This document shows positions 15,849 through 24,379 of a stretch of DNA of 44,787 nucleotides, one piece after another. A program made the position numbers and the translations under genes. The stretch lies in assembly GCA_036495095.1 (NCBI GenBank), contig DASXNK010000062.1, positions 1-44,787 on the forward strand, in the 5' to 3' direction. Source of the DNA: Candidatus Dormiibacterota bacterium (GTDB lineage Bacteria; Chloroflexota; Dormibacteria; Aeolococcales; Aeolococcaceae). Within the stretch, counting starts at the first letter, position 1, and each line of letters starts with the position of its first letter. A model generated the notes under the pieces. That model saw only the letters and a list, made by a program, of their open reading frames with translations, was not told where the DNA came from and ran no database searches.

Positions 15849-16821
15849 GCCGCCACCGGTCCGGCGTTCACGCAGTCACGGAGCGGCCGGCCCTCGTCGA
15901 GGCGGCGCACGTTCTCGACGACGCGCTCGGCGATGCCGCGGTAGGAGACGTCGGTCACCCCCGCGATGTGCGGGGTGGCGAGCACGTCGCTGCGCCCGGC
16001 GAGCGGCGACCCGGCGGGCAGCGGCTCCTGGTCGAAGACGTCGAGCGCGGCGCCGGTGAGCAGGCCGCGGTCGAGGGCGTCGAGCAGCGCCGCCTGGTCG
16101 ACGACGCCGCCGCGCCCGGCATTGACGACGCAGGCGCCGTCGGGCAGCAGCGCCAGCGCGCCGGCGTCGATCAGGCCCCGCGTCGCATCGGTGAGGGGCA
16201 GGCAGAGGAAGAGGCAGTCGCTCTGGCGGAGCAGGTCGGGCAGCCGGTCGGCGCCGCCCAGCCAGTCCAGCCCCAGCCGGGCGGCGAGCTCCGGGTCGCG
16301 CCGGCGCCTCACCCCGATCAGGCGCATCCCGAAGGGACGCAGGCGGAGCGCCAGGGCCTGGCCGATACCGCCCAGGCCGACGATGCCGGCGGTGCGACCG
16401 GCCAGGGCGCGGCCGATGGGACCGCCCCACGTCGACCCGCTGCGGGTCCCTCCTGCAGCACCGGCAGCCGGCGGCTCACCGCGATCGCCGCCATCACGCA
16501 CCACTCCGCGACCGATTCCGCGTTGCCGCCACCTCCGGCCGGAACATTGGCAACCAGGATGCCGCGCCCGGTCGCCGCGGCGATGTCGACGCCGTCGAGC
16601 CCCGCGCCCCACTGCTGGATCAGGCGCAGCCCCTCGACCGCGTCCATGAGCTCGCCGTCGACCCGGCTCATCGCCGGCACCAGCACCTCGGCGGCGTGAC
16701 CGCCCTCGCGCAGCCGCGAGACCGGCACCATCTCGACCGATACGCCCGGGAGGATGGCCTCGAGGTGCTCGCGGATGGCGGCGAAGGCGGTTCCGGCGAC
16801 GGCGAACCGGGTCGGCGACAC
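15827..16821 (-). pseudogene. D-2-hydroxyacid dehydrogenase, frameshifted
   Basis: A NAD-dependent D-isomer 2-hydroxyacid dehydrogenase broken by one frameshift near 16447-16455. The N-terminal part (GTG at 16821 to about 16450) reads in one frame, up to AVSRRLPVLQEG. The rest continues in the -1 frame with STWGGPIGRALAGRTAGIVGLGGIGQA. Adding one G to the GGG run there joins the two perfectly, giving about 331 residues. Beyond the break all key residues are present: GLGGIG nucleotide motif, Arg in NAGRGGVVD, Glu in DVFDQEPLP and His in ATPHIAG. So the frameshift may be recent, or a homopolymer sequencing error. The gene overlaps the aldo/keto reductase by 22 bases. Confidence 0.85.
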
Positions 16822-16870
16822 CGCCCCATTCAAGCAGGCCGCGCCCTCCGGGCACGGCCGGCCGCCCGCA

Positions 16871-16876
16871 TACCAT
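16871..16876 (+). promoter_or_regulatory. -10-like element for a leaderless transcript
   Basis: TACCAT ends six bases before the GTG at 16883 with no Shine-Dalgarno sequence. It supports choosing this GTG as the start of the unknown-family membrane protein. It lies in the 61-base gap between divergent genes. Confidence 0.4.
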
Positions 16877-16882
16877 TGCGAC

Positions 16883-17665
16883 GTGGAACGCAGCGCACCC
16901 GGCCGCGCCGTGATCGCGCTCGGGGTGGGGGCGGTGCTCCTGGCGCTGACCTGGCGGGCCTCGCCCCTCCCCTCGCCTCCGATGTACGAGGGCCTCACCG
17001 CCCAGGCGGAGCCGTATCGCTACCTGCATCCGCCGCCCGGGCTGGGCTCGACGCCGCGGCCGTCCGGCGCCCGAGCGACCAGGCCGCTCGAGGGCGGGCA
17101 GAGCCCGGCGCTGAGCCCGGCCACCGCGGAGATGCCTCCGCAGGCGCAGCTGCTCGCCGCCCGGGGCTCGTTCATCGTGCCCACGGGAGCGACCGCGGTG
17201 ACGGCGACGATCGCTCCCGTCGACCCTCCTCCCGCGGCACCGATCGGCGGCGAGGTGGCCGGCAACGTGTACGACGTCAGCGTGGCCGCCGCCGGTGCGC
17301 CCCTGGCGGTGCGGCCCGGCCGTACGGTGACCGTGGTGCTGCGCGGCCCCGCGGGCATCGGCAGCCCCAGCATCGAGCGATTCGCCGGCAATGCCTGGAC
17401 CCGGCTGGAGACCCAGCCGCTGGGAGCCCTCGCCGGCGACTCCTACGCCGCCGACACCGGCGCCCTCGGCGAGTTCGCGCTGGTCGCGCCCCCGGGAGCG
17501 TCGCCACCGAGAAGCGGCACCGACACCGTCGCCATCGTCCTCGCCGCCGGCGCGGTGCTGCTCACCGCCGCGACCCTGCTCGCCCTGCGGCGAAACCGGC
17601 GGGCGCGGGTGGCGGAACCTCCGGGGAGGCGGCGGAGGGCGCCCCCGCCGCGCCGGCGCCGGTGA
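16883..17665 (+). CDS. Membrane-anchored protein of unknown family, paralogue B
   Basis: A 260-residue relative of the protein at 10893-11624, with the same build. It has an N-terminal membrane segment (about residues 7-25), a Pro-rich extracytoplasmic region with PPMYEGL, AEPYRY, HPPPG, GQSPA, PPQAQLLA, GNVYDV, VVLRGPAG, ERF and TQPLG, then a membrane segment (about 213-235) and a basic tail rich in Arg and Pro. The middle looks beta-rich, possibly an Ig-like fold. Two such genes six kilobases apart suggest a lineage-specific surface or envelope family. The GTG start is supported by TACCAT upstream; the frame remains open further upstream without support. Function unknown. Confidence 0.8.
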   Translation: MERSAPGRAVIALGVGAVLLALTWRASPLPSPPMYEGLTAQAEPYRYLHPPPGLGSTPRPSGARATRPLEGGQSPALSPATAEMPPQAQLLAARGSFIVPTGATAVTATIAPVDPPPAAPIGGEVAGNVYDVSVAAAGAPLAVRPGRTVTVVLRGPAGIGSPSIERFAGNAWTRLETQPLGALAGDSYAADTGALGEFALVAPPGASPPRSGTDTVAIVLAAGAVLLTAATLLALRRNRRARVAEPPGRRRRAPPPRRRR

Positions 17666-17676
17666 CCGGCCCGGGC

Positions 17677-19203
17677 CTACCCTGCCCGGCGGCTCCGTCC
17701 GGCGTGCACCGCGAGCAGCGCGCCCAGCACCCGCAGCGACGAGGGCCCGCCGCGGAGGGCGATGTCCCGGCTCTCCCACCGAGGGGCGAACTTGTTCTTG
17801 AAGCGCGCCAGCGACCGGTACTGGTAGCCGCCGAGGCCGTGGCCGTAGAGGACCCGGCGGACCGCCCGCGCCAGGCGGCCGTCGGGGGCGTCTCCGGCGG
17901 AGTCGCGGCAGGGCACCGAGCCCAGCGAGGCCACCCTCATCCCCCGCCGCTGGGCCTCGAGCAGCGCCTCGGTGAGGCAGAGGTCGACGGCGCCGGGGCC
18001 CGCCCGGGGATGGCGCCGCACCAGGTCGAGGGCGATGCCGTCGTGCCCGAGGCGGAGCCAGGAGCTGAAGGCGTGGACCACCCCGCCCGGCCCGCGCACC
18101 ACCACCAGCCAGGCGCCGGGGTCGACGGTCTCCTGGAAACGGCCGAGGGAGAAGCCCATCTCCCGGTTCGAGCGCCGCTGCAGCCACGCTCGTGACACCG
18201 GCTCGAGCTCGCCGCGGAGCAGCGGCTCGGCGGTGGCCCAGGGGGCGATCGTGGCGGTGAGCCCGGCGCGGCCCGCCCTGCAGACCTCGCGCCGGAGGTT
18301 GCCCCGCTCCGGCACCGCCAGGGTGAACGTGGTGAGGTCGACGACCGCCTCCTCGCCGAACTTCAGCAGCCGCATGCCGGCGGCGCGGTAGGCGTCACGC
18401 AGCCCCGGGGCGGTCTGGTAGAAGCACGGCTCCCAGCCGCGGCGCGAGCAGGCGGCGGTGAACTCCTGGATCGCCGCCGGCTGCGCCTCCCGGGAGGCCA
18501 GCGGGTCGCCGACGCAGAGGGCGACCCCGCCGAGGGTCCGGAATGCGCTGATCGCGCCCCCGGGAAGCTCCACCGCCCGCTTGTCCGTGGTGGCGACGAA
18601 GCAGCTGATGTGGGTGCGCCCGTGGGCGCTCCGGGCGCGCTCGAGGTCGCCGGGGGTGACGCTGCGGAGCAGCCGGCCGCCCCGCGGGTAGCGGGCCACC
18701 ACCGCGCCGGCGGCGAAGCCGCCGAGCATGAACGGCACCGGCACCGGTCCGGCGTGGGCGTGGGCGCCGAGGGCCAGCGCGAGGGTCTCGGCGGCCACCC
18801 CCGCGACCGCCAGGCCGCGGCCGGCGCCGGCCGGCACGGCGCCGCGGCGCACCGGGTAGGCGAGCACCAGCAGCACCGCCGCCCCGGCGAGCATCCAGGC
18901 GGCCCGCCAGGGATGCACCGGGGCGAGGGCGGCGGCGCTGATGCCGGCGAGGAGCACCCCGGCGGTGGTCCACCAGGCGAGCGGGCGCCCCAGGCAGATG
19001 CCGAGGGCGAGGGCGGCGATCGCCGCGGTGCCGGCGACCACCAGCCCCGGGGGGGTCGGGCCGTGCCCCGGGACGAGGTGCGGACGGGCGGCGAGGATGG
19101 ACACCCAGGCACCGATCAGGGCCAGTGCGGCGCCGCCGCGGACGCCCGCGCCGGTGGCGGTCTGAGGCAGCCGGCGGCGCAGCCGCGGGTCGACGCTAAC
19201 CAT
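17677..19203 (-). CDS. MprF-like aminoacyl-lipid synthase (DUF2156 / LPG_synthase_C)
   Basis: A 508-residue membrane enzyme. Residues about 25-165 hold about five membrane segments. The rest is the cytoplasmic catalytic domain of the phosphatidylglycerol lysyltransferase family (two GNAT-like lobes). Visible landmarks are FVATTDKRAVELPGG, ALCVGDPLAS, LLKFGEEAVVDL, the GFSLGRF segment and the C-terminal YQYRSLARFKNKFAPRWE. Such enzymes transfer an amino acid from aminoacyl-tRNA to a membrane lipid. It is shorter than MprF (about 840 residues), so the usual multi-pass flippase part is largely absent. The ATG at 19203 overlaps the stop of the esterase gene by eight bases, so the two are coupled. 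The amino acid and lipid are not predictable. Confidence 0.86.
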   Translation of the reverse strand: MVSVDPRLRRRLPQTATGAGVRGGAALALIGAWVSILAARPHLVPGHGPTPPGLVVAGTAAIAALALGICLGRPLAWWTTAGVLLAGISAAALAPVHPWRAAWMLAGAAVLLVLAYPVRRGAVPAGAGRGLAVAGVAAETLALALGAHAHAGPVPVPFMLGGFAAGAVVARYPRGGRLLRSVTPGDLERARSAHGRTHISCFVATTDKRAVELPGGAISAFRTLGGVALCVGDPLASREAQPAAIQEFTAACSRRGWEPCFYQTAPGLRDAYRAAGMRLLKFGEEAVVDLTTFTLAVPERGNLRREVCRAGRAGLTATIAPWATAEPLLRGELEPVSRAWLQRRSNREMGFSLGRFQETVDPGAWLVVVRGPGGVVHAFSSWLRLGHDGIALDLVRRHPRAGPGAVDLCLTEALLEAQRRGMRVASLGSVPCRDSAGDAPDGRLARAVRRVLYGHGLGGYQYRSLARFKNKFAPRWESRDIALRGGPSSLRVLGALLAVHAGRSRRAG

Positions 19204-20980
19204 TGCAGGTCATCCGGCACTGCGGCGTGCCCGGGTCGGAGCCCCAGAGACCGCCCAGCCACTGCAGGCTGTGGACCATCTCCAGGCGCCAGGCCTCCCA
19301 GCCGTGGCCGCCCGCGACCAGGTCCTGGTGCACCGGCTGCCAGTCGAGGCGGCCGAGCTCCTGCACGAAGCTCGCCTGCTGGGGGAGGAACGCCGTGTCG
19401 CTCTGGCCGGCGCCCAGGAACAGCGGCATCCGCGCCACCGGGGCCAGCTGGGGTGCGAGCAGCCTGGGGCTGTTGGCCGCGACCGCGGCGGGCCCGAAGA
19501 GGTCGCGGCGGGCGTCGAAGAAGCCGGAGTAGCTGGCCGCCCAGCGGAAGACGTCGGGGTGGCGCATCGCCAGGTTCACCGCACCGAAGCCCCCCGAGCT
19601 CAGCCCGGCCACCCCCCGGAAGGGGACGCCGAGGGTGCGGTAGCGGTGGTCGACCTCGGGGACCGCCCGGGTGATCAGCCAGTCCTCGACGCGGTCGCCG
19701 CGCTGGCCGTTGCCCCACTCGGCGTCGCTCAGCGCCTGGCCGTTGCCGTTGGGCATCACCGCGATCACCGGGGGGAGCTCGCCCGAGCCGATCAGCTGGT
19801 CGAGCACCTGGGGCAGCTGGGCGCCGTCACCGATCCAGTTGTCCTCGTTGCCGGGGTAGCCGTGGAGGAACCAGATGACCGGGAAGTCGCGGCTCCGCTC
19901 GGCGGCGTAGTCGCCGGGGAGGTAGACCAGAGCGGGCCGGTTGTCGACGCTGAAGGACTCGAGGTGTCCGGGGCGCTGGCGTCCCGGCAGGGTGTCGGCG
20001 ACGACGGCGTGCGCGGCGGCGCCCTGGGCGCCGGGTACGGTGGTGCCGCCCGCCGCCAGCGCCGGGCCGCCGCCGGCGTTGTGGGCGCCGCCGGTCGCCG
20101 GCGAGGAGTAGTCGTAGAGGGCGCTGATCGGGCCGTCCTGCACCGCGGTCATCGCCGGGCCCGAGGCCACCGCCGCGAAGAGCACCAGCGCCCCGAGGCC
20201 CGCCCAGGCGCCGCGCCTCCGCCGCACCGCCCGCACCACCCCGGCGAGGTCGCTGCGCAGCAGCTGGCCGAGGGCGGCACCGACGCTGACCACGAGCAGG
20301 GCGAGGAGGATCATGCCCAGCGGCTGGAGGATCCAGCCCCGGACCCGCAGGTGGGCGGTGAGCCCCTCGGTGGTGGCGGTGCGGGTGCCCCGCACCAGGA
20401 AGGGGCCGACCTCGATGGCGAGCAGGCTGAGCACGCCTCCGATCCGGGCGGCGCGCACGCCGCCGCCGGCGGCCACCACCACCGCCGCGGACCCGCCGGT
20501 GACCAGCAGGGTCCCCAGCAGCGCGCCACGCTCGTCGTCCATGCCGAGGCCGACCACCCAGCCCTGGAGGCCGGCTCCGAAGAGGCGCCAGAGGCCGGCG
20601 CTGAGCGCGATCACGGCGAGCGTGCTCAGCAGCGGCGGCAGCCACCTCCGGGCCCGGCGCCGCGACGCCGTCACCGCCTCGGGGGTCGCGGCCACGGGCT
20701 CGGCCGCCGCCGGTTCCGGTGGCGCCGTCGCGACCGCGACCGGGGCCGGCGCGGACGCCGCGGTGGCCTCGGCGGCGGCCGGAGACGCGGGCGCGGCCGG
20801 ACGCGACCGGACGCGCCGCCGCCGCGGTGGCGCGGTCGCAGGTGCCGTCGGGGCGGCGCTCAGCTCCGGCCCGGCGGGCACCGGAGGATCGAGGACGGCC
20901 ACCTCGGCCGACATCTGGTCGAGCAGGCGCCGCATCCTCGCGACGCCGTCCTCATACCCGGTGCCCTGGTGTGCTCCCAC
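19196..20980 (-). CDS. Membrane-anchored esterase (Esterase D / antigen-85-like fold)
   Basis: About 594 residues if started at the GTG at 20980. Residues 1-110 are a cytoplasmic region rich in Ala, Pro and Arg. About five membrane segments follow (about 113-275). The extracytoplasmic PF00756-type alpha/beta hydrolase domain covers about 335-585. Seen there: IWFLHGYPG, nucleophile S461 in GLSSGGFGA, an acidic residue in GAGQSDTAF and the His in AGGHGWEAW. The start is uncertain: the GTG has AAGGAG only three bases away, and an ATG at 20935 lies 15 codons further in. It overlaps the MprF-like gene downstream by eight bases. I infer a hydrolase acting on a lipid or cell-wall ester, perhaps the product of its partner. 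Confidence 0.85.
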   Translation of the reverse strand: MGAHQGTGYEDGVARMRRLLDQMSAEVAVLDPPVPAGPELSAAPTAPATAPPRRRRVRSRPAAPASPAAAEATAASAPAPVAVATAPPEPAAAEPVAATPEAVTASRRRARRWLPPLLSTLAVIALSAGLWRLFGAGLQGWVVGLGMDDERGALLGTLLVTGGSAAVVVAAGGGVRAARIGGVLSLLAIEVGPFLVRGTRTATTEGLTAHLRVRGWILQPLGMILLALLVVSVGAALGQLLRSDLAGVVRAVRRRRGAWAGLGALVLFAAVASGPAMTAVQDGPISALYDYSSPATGGAHNAGGGPALAAGGTTVPGAQGAAAHAVVADTLPGRQRPGHLESFSVDNRPALVYLPGDYAAERSRDFPVIWFLHGYPGNEDNWIGDGAQLPQVLDQLIGSGELPPVIAVMPNGNGQALSDAEWGNGQRGDRVEDWLITRAVPEVDHRYRTLGVPFRGVAGLSSGGFGAVNLAMRHPDVFRWAASYSGFFDARRDLFGPAAVAANSPRLLAPQLAPVARMPLFLGAGQSDTAFLPQQASFVQELGRLDWQPVHQDLVAGGHGWEAWRLEMVHSLQWLGGLWGSDPGTPQCRMTCNG

Positions 20981-21207
20981 TAGCTCCTTCCCTGCGGGGG
21001 CACGCGCAGCCGATCGCATCGACGATCGCGGTCCCCCTCGTCGTGAATCCCACCATTTCCACCGACCCGGGCGCAACTTCCATCGGTCGGAGCCGTGCAT
21101 GTCCCAGCTGTCGCCCGGGATCTACGGCTACCCACGATGCGCACCTCGGAAACGGAGCATACGGCTCCACGGGGGCGGCTGACAGTAGGTGTGGAAAACC
21201 CGGAGCG

Positions 21208-23505
21208 TCAGCCGCGGCCGCGGCGGCGCCGGCGGGCGCCGAGCGACGACGCGCCCATCACCACCAGGCCGCAGAGGAAGCCGCCGAGCACGTCCGCGAT
21301 CCGGGAGGGCGCCGGCACCGCCGCGGCGAGCGGCCGCGCCGGGGCCGCCGGCGAGGCGGCGGCGGGGTCGGGGCCGTAGGTGGTGGTGGGCGCGTCCTCG
21401 GCGGCCGGCCGGGGCGCCGGCACCACCCCGCCGCTCCCGGTCACACCGGCGGCCGGGAGGGAGCGCGGGCGGGGACCGGCGCTGCCGGCGGCGCTGGCGT
21501 AGCCGACGATGTCCGACCACAGGTCGGTGGGGTTGTCGCCCTTGACGACGACGCCGGCGCGGCGGGTGTCCGGCCAGGTGGTGTACGAGCCCAGGGCGCC
21601 GGCGGCGATCCCGGTGTAGTCGCCGAGGAAGCTGCCCTTGCGGAAGCCGAGGTTGCCGTCGAAGAGGCCGCTCGAGACCGCCCGGGCCGAGAAGGTGGCG
21701 CCGCCGTCGTGCGAGACCGCCAGGCTGCGGCCGATCAGACGGCCGGTCGGGTCCGGGGAGCGGTCGAGGTAGGAGACGTAGAGGGTGCCGTCGGGGCCGT
21801 ACGCCGACCAGGGGAAGAACTGGTCGCGGTGGTCGCCGAGCGGATCCTGGTTCACCCGCACCGCCGGCGCCCAGGTGCGGCCGCCGTCCCTGGAGGCGGT
21901 CGCGAAGATGTCGATGTCCGAGGGCTTCGCCCCCGGCTTGCCCGCATCCCAGTCCTTGCCGCCGTTCCGGTTGTCCTGGTAGACGACGTGGACGCTGCCG
22001 TCGAGCGGGTTCACGGTCACCGACTGCTGGGTCGCGCTCGGCACCCGGAAGCAGTAGCCGCTGAGGATCTCCTGGCCGGCGGGCTCCTGGGGGCAGGCCT
22101 GGTCGCCCGCCTGGGGCAGCGGCACCACCAGGCAGGCCGCCTGGCCGGGCTCGCGGGTCCAGGTCACCCCGCCGTCGGTCGAGGAGACGACCAGCACCTG
22201 GCCGTTGGGGCAGGCGGGGTTGTCGCCGTTGGCGAAGGTGACGTGGACGGCGCCGCTCCGGGGGTCGACGGCGGGCACCGCGCCCTGGCTGTCCACGCAC
22301 ATGTCGAGGCCGGGTGGCGCCGGGGGCAGGCCCACGCTCAGCGGCGCCTGGAGCGAGGGCAGCGGCGAGGGCAGGCTCACGTTCCCGAGGCCGCCGGAGC
22401 TGCAGAGGGCGTGGCTGGCGCCGTTGACGTAGACCGGGGTGCTCCAGTGCCGCCCCTGATCGTCCGAGTAGGCCATGAAGGTCGGCGACCCCAGGCCCAG
22501 GGCCGGGCCCGCGTAGGGCTGCACCGCCAGCGGCGGCACCTGGCTGAACTCGGAGTACACGATGTAGAGGCGGTCCGAGGAGAGGTGGGCGCGGTCGGCC
22601 TGGGGGTCGGCGGGGACGCCGGCCGGGCGCGGCCCGGTGGCGATGTACTCCTTGTCGTAGAAGATCTGGCAGTCGTTGTCGTTGGCGTTGACCGCGACCA
22701 CGCCGTCCCCGCTGCGCCGGGTGTCGCCGGGCTGCGGCTGGCCGGACAGCGGGCGGCTCCAGGTCTGGCCGCCGTTGCTGGAGCGGAGCACGAAGATGCC
22801 GCTGACGCAGCCGGTGCGGTGGAAGTTGATCTCCGCGTAGTAGGCGACGCCGTCGCGGTCGAAGGCGACCGCGGGGTCGCCGCCGCCGTCGAGGGCGATC
22901 GCCGTCTTCGCCACCGGCGGTACCGGGCTGGGCAGCGCCGGCACCGGTGGGGTGAAGACCACCGAGGGCATCGGCAGCACCCCGCCGAAGAAGCTCTGGC
23001 CGCCGTCGAAGCTGGCGTAGAACCCGGAGCTGCCGAAGCCGAGCGAGTAGTCGTTGGCGCCGACCACGAGGTTCTGCGGGTTGCGCGGGTTGATCGCCAC
23101 CGAGGTCTCGTTGTGCGGCATCGCCGAGCGGTCCTGGTTGACGAGCACGTCGGGGCTGAGGTTGGCGGGCGGCCGGGGCACGCCGGTCCCGGGGAAGGCG
23201 TCGCGCACCCCGGCGTCGTCCCCTCCCCCGCCGACCGCGTCGAGCCCGGGCAGGCCGAGCGCCAGCGCGCTGCTGAGGCTCTGCCGCTGCCGCCCCCCGG
23301 GGGCGGCGGCGCCCAGCCCCGCCGGCAGGGTGAGCGCCGGCAGCTGCGGGGTGAGGCCTGGCAGCGCGGGCAGCGCCGGGCGCGGCAACGCCCCCTGCAC
23401 CCCGGAGAGCAGCGGCTCGGGGAGGAGGGATGCCCCCGCCCCGCCGGCGGGTGCGAGGGCGGCGGCGAGCAGCCCGGCGAGGGCCGCGACCAGGATCCGT
23501 CGCAT
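21208..23505 (-). CDS. Secreted, surface-anchored BNR/Asp-box beta-propeller protein
   Basis: A 765-residue exported protein. It has a signal peptide (residues 1-25, ending near GAGA), then a Leu/Pro/Gly-rich low-complexity stretch. A large domain follows with six Asp-box-like repeats: SFDGGQSF, SSNGGQTW, SDDQGRHW, STDGGVTW, SRDGGRTW and SHDGGATF. Six Asp boxes fit a six-bladed sialidase-like propeller. An Ala/Pro-rich linker and a C-terminal membrane segment with an Arg-rich end then anchor it. I see no clear Arg triad and so do not call it a sialidase; many such propellers only bind. A CATACT element nine bases upstream of the ATG suggests a leaderless message. Confidence 0.82.
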   Translation of the reverse strand: MRRILVAALAGLLAAALAPAGGAGASLLPEPLLSGVQGALPRPALPALPGLTPQLPALTLPAGLGAAAPGGRQRQSLSSALALGLPGLDAVGGGGDDAGVRDAFPGTGVPRPPANLSPDVLVNQDRSAMPHNETSVAINPRNPQNLVVGANDYSLGFGSSGFYASFDGGQSFFGGVLPMPSVVFTPPVPALPSPVPPVAKTAIALDGGGDPAVAFDRDGVAYYAEINFHRTGCVSGIFVLRSSNGGQTWSRPLSGQPQPGDTRRSGDGVVAVNANDNDCQIFYDKEYIATGPRPAGVPADPQADRAHLSSDRLYIVYSEFSQVPPLAVQPYAGPALGLGSPTFMAYSDDQGRHWSTPVYVNGASHALCSSGGLGNVSLPSPLPSLQAPLSVGLPPAPPGLDMCVDSQGAVPAVDPRSGAVHVTFANGDNPACPNGQVLVVSSTDGGVTWTREPGQAACLVVPLPQAGDQACPQEPAGQEILSGYCFRVPSATQQSVTVNPLDGSVHVVYQDNRNGGKDWDAGKPGAKPSDIDIFATASRDGGRTWAPAVRVNQDPLGDHRDQFFPWSAYGPDGTLYVSYLDRSPDPTGRLIGRSLAVSHDGGATFSARAVSSGLFDGNLGFRKGSFLGDYTGIAAGALGSYTTWPDTRRAGVVVKGDNPTDLWSDIVGYASAAGSAGPRPRSLPAAGVTGSGGVVPAPRPAAEDAPTTTYGPDPAAASPAAPARPLAAAVPAPSRIADVLGGFLCGLVVMGASSLGARRRRRGRG

Positions 23506-23610
23506 CGGTGTGTGAGTATGACCGCGCTCCGCGGGCAACCTTGCGCACCGGTGTGGGCGGGGGTGGTCGCACGCTGCCGGGCGCCCCTCGCGTGAGCGAA
23601 ACTGGAGGCG

Positions 23611-24345
23611 ATGGAGATCCACGTCGAGGAGCACCCGGGGCGGGCCCCCGCGACGGTCTGGCTCCACCACGGCGTCGGCACCGCGGCGGCCTGGAACCCC
23701 TTCCTCCCGGCGGCGGCGGGGGGGCGCCGGGCGATCGCCTACGACCGCCGCGGCTTCGGCGCCTCGGGCCGCGACCGCGAGTTCGGCGACCGGCTCTTCG
23801 ACGAGGATGCCGCCGACCTCGCCGCCGTGCTCCTCGACCGCGGCGCCGCCCCCGCCCACCTCGTCGGCCACAGCGACGGCGGCACCATCGCGCTGCTCTG
23901 CGCCGCCCGCCGTCCCGAGCTGGTGCTCAGCGTCGCCACCGTCGCCACCCACGTGCGCAGCGACCCGGTCACGGTGGGCACGCTGCGGCGGATGGGTGCG
24001 CCCGGCGGCTGGGACGAGGCGCTGCGCCGCAACCTCCGTCGGGTGCACGGGGCCGACTGGGAGGAGGTGGCGGGCGCCTGGCACCGGCTCTGGACCGCCT
24101 CGGAGTGGGCGGAGCGGTGGACCATCGAGGCCGAGCTCGCCGCCATCCGCTGCCCGCTCCTGGCCTGCCAGGACCGCAGCGACGCGCTGGCGCCGCCGCT
24201 CCACGCCGAGGCGATCGCCGCCGCCCGGCCCGGCGCCCGGCTGTCGTGGTGGGACTCGGGCGGCCACGACCCCCACCGCACCGACCGCCGCCGCTTCACC
24301 GCCGAGCTCGAGGCGCTCTGGGAGCAGGCCGAGACCGGAGAGTAG
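23611..24345 (+). CDS. Alpha/beta hydrolase
   Basis: A 244-residue soluble hydrolase. It has the oxyanion-hole HHGVGTAAAWNPF, the AYDRRGFGASGR segment, the nucleophile elbow GHSDGG (S88), the acid region LLACQDRSDALAP and the catalytic His in SGGHDPHRT. The ATG at 23611 follows TGGAGG. It lies 34 bases before the CoA-ligase gene in the same direction, so the two may be co-transcribed. A role in ring-cleavage product or thioester hydrolysis would fit, but the family is too broad to say. Confidence 0.88.
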   Translation: MEIHVEEHPGRAPATVWLHHGVGTAAAWNPFLPAAAGGRRAIAYDRRGFGASGRDREFGDRLFDEDAADLAAVLLDRGAAPAHLVGHSDGGTIALLCAARRPELVLSVATVATHVRSDPVTVGTLRRMGAPGGWDEALRRNLRRVHGADWEEVAGAWHRLWTASEWAERWTIEAELAAIRCPLLACQDRSDALAPPLHAEAIAAARPGARLSWWDSGGHDPHRTDRRRFTAELEALWEQAETGE

Positions 24346-24379
24346 AGTTGCGGCGTCACCGGATCGGAGAGGAGCGAGG

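Noticed and set aside
21150-21175. Possible terminator GGAGC-CGTAT-GCTCC-GTTTCC on the minus strand after the Asp-box gene
   Set aside because: A five-pair stem with a poor T tract; the case is too weak.
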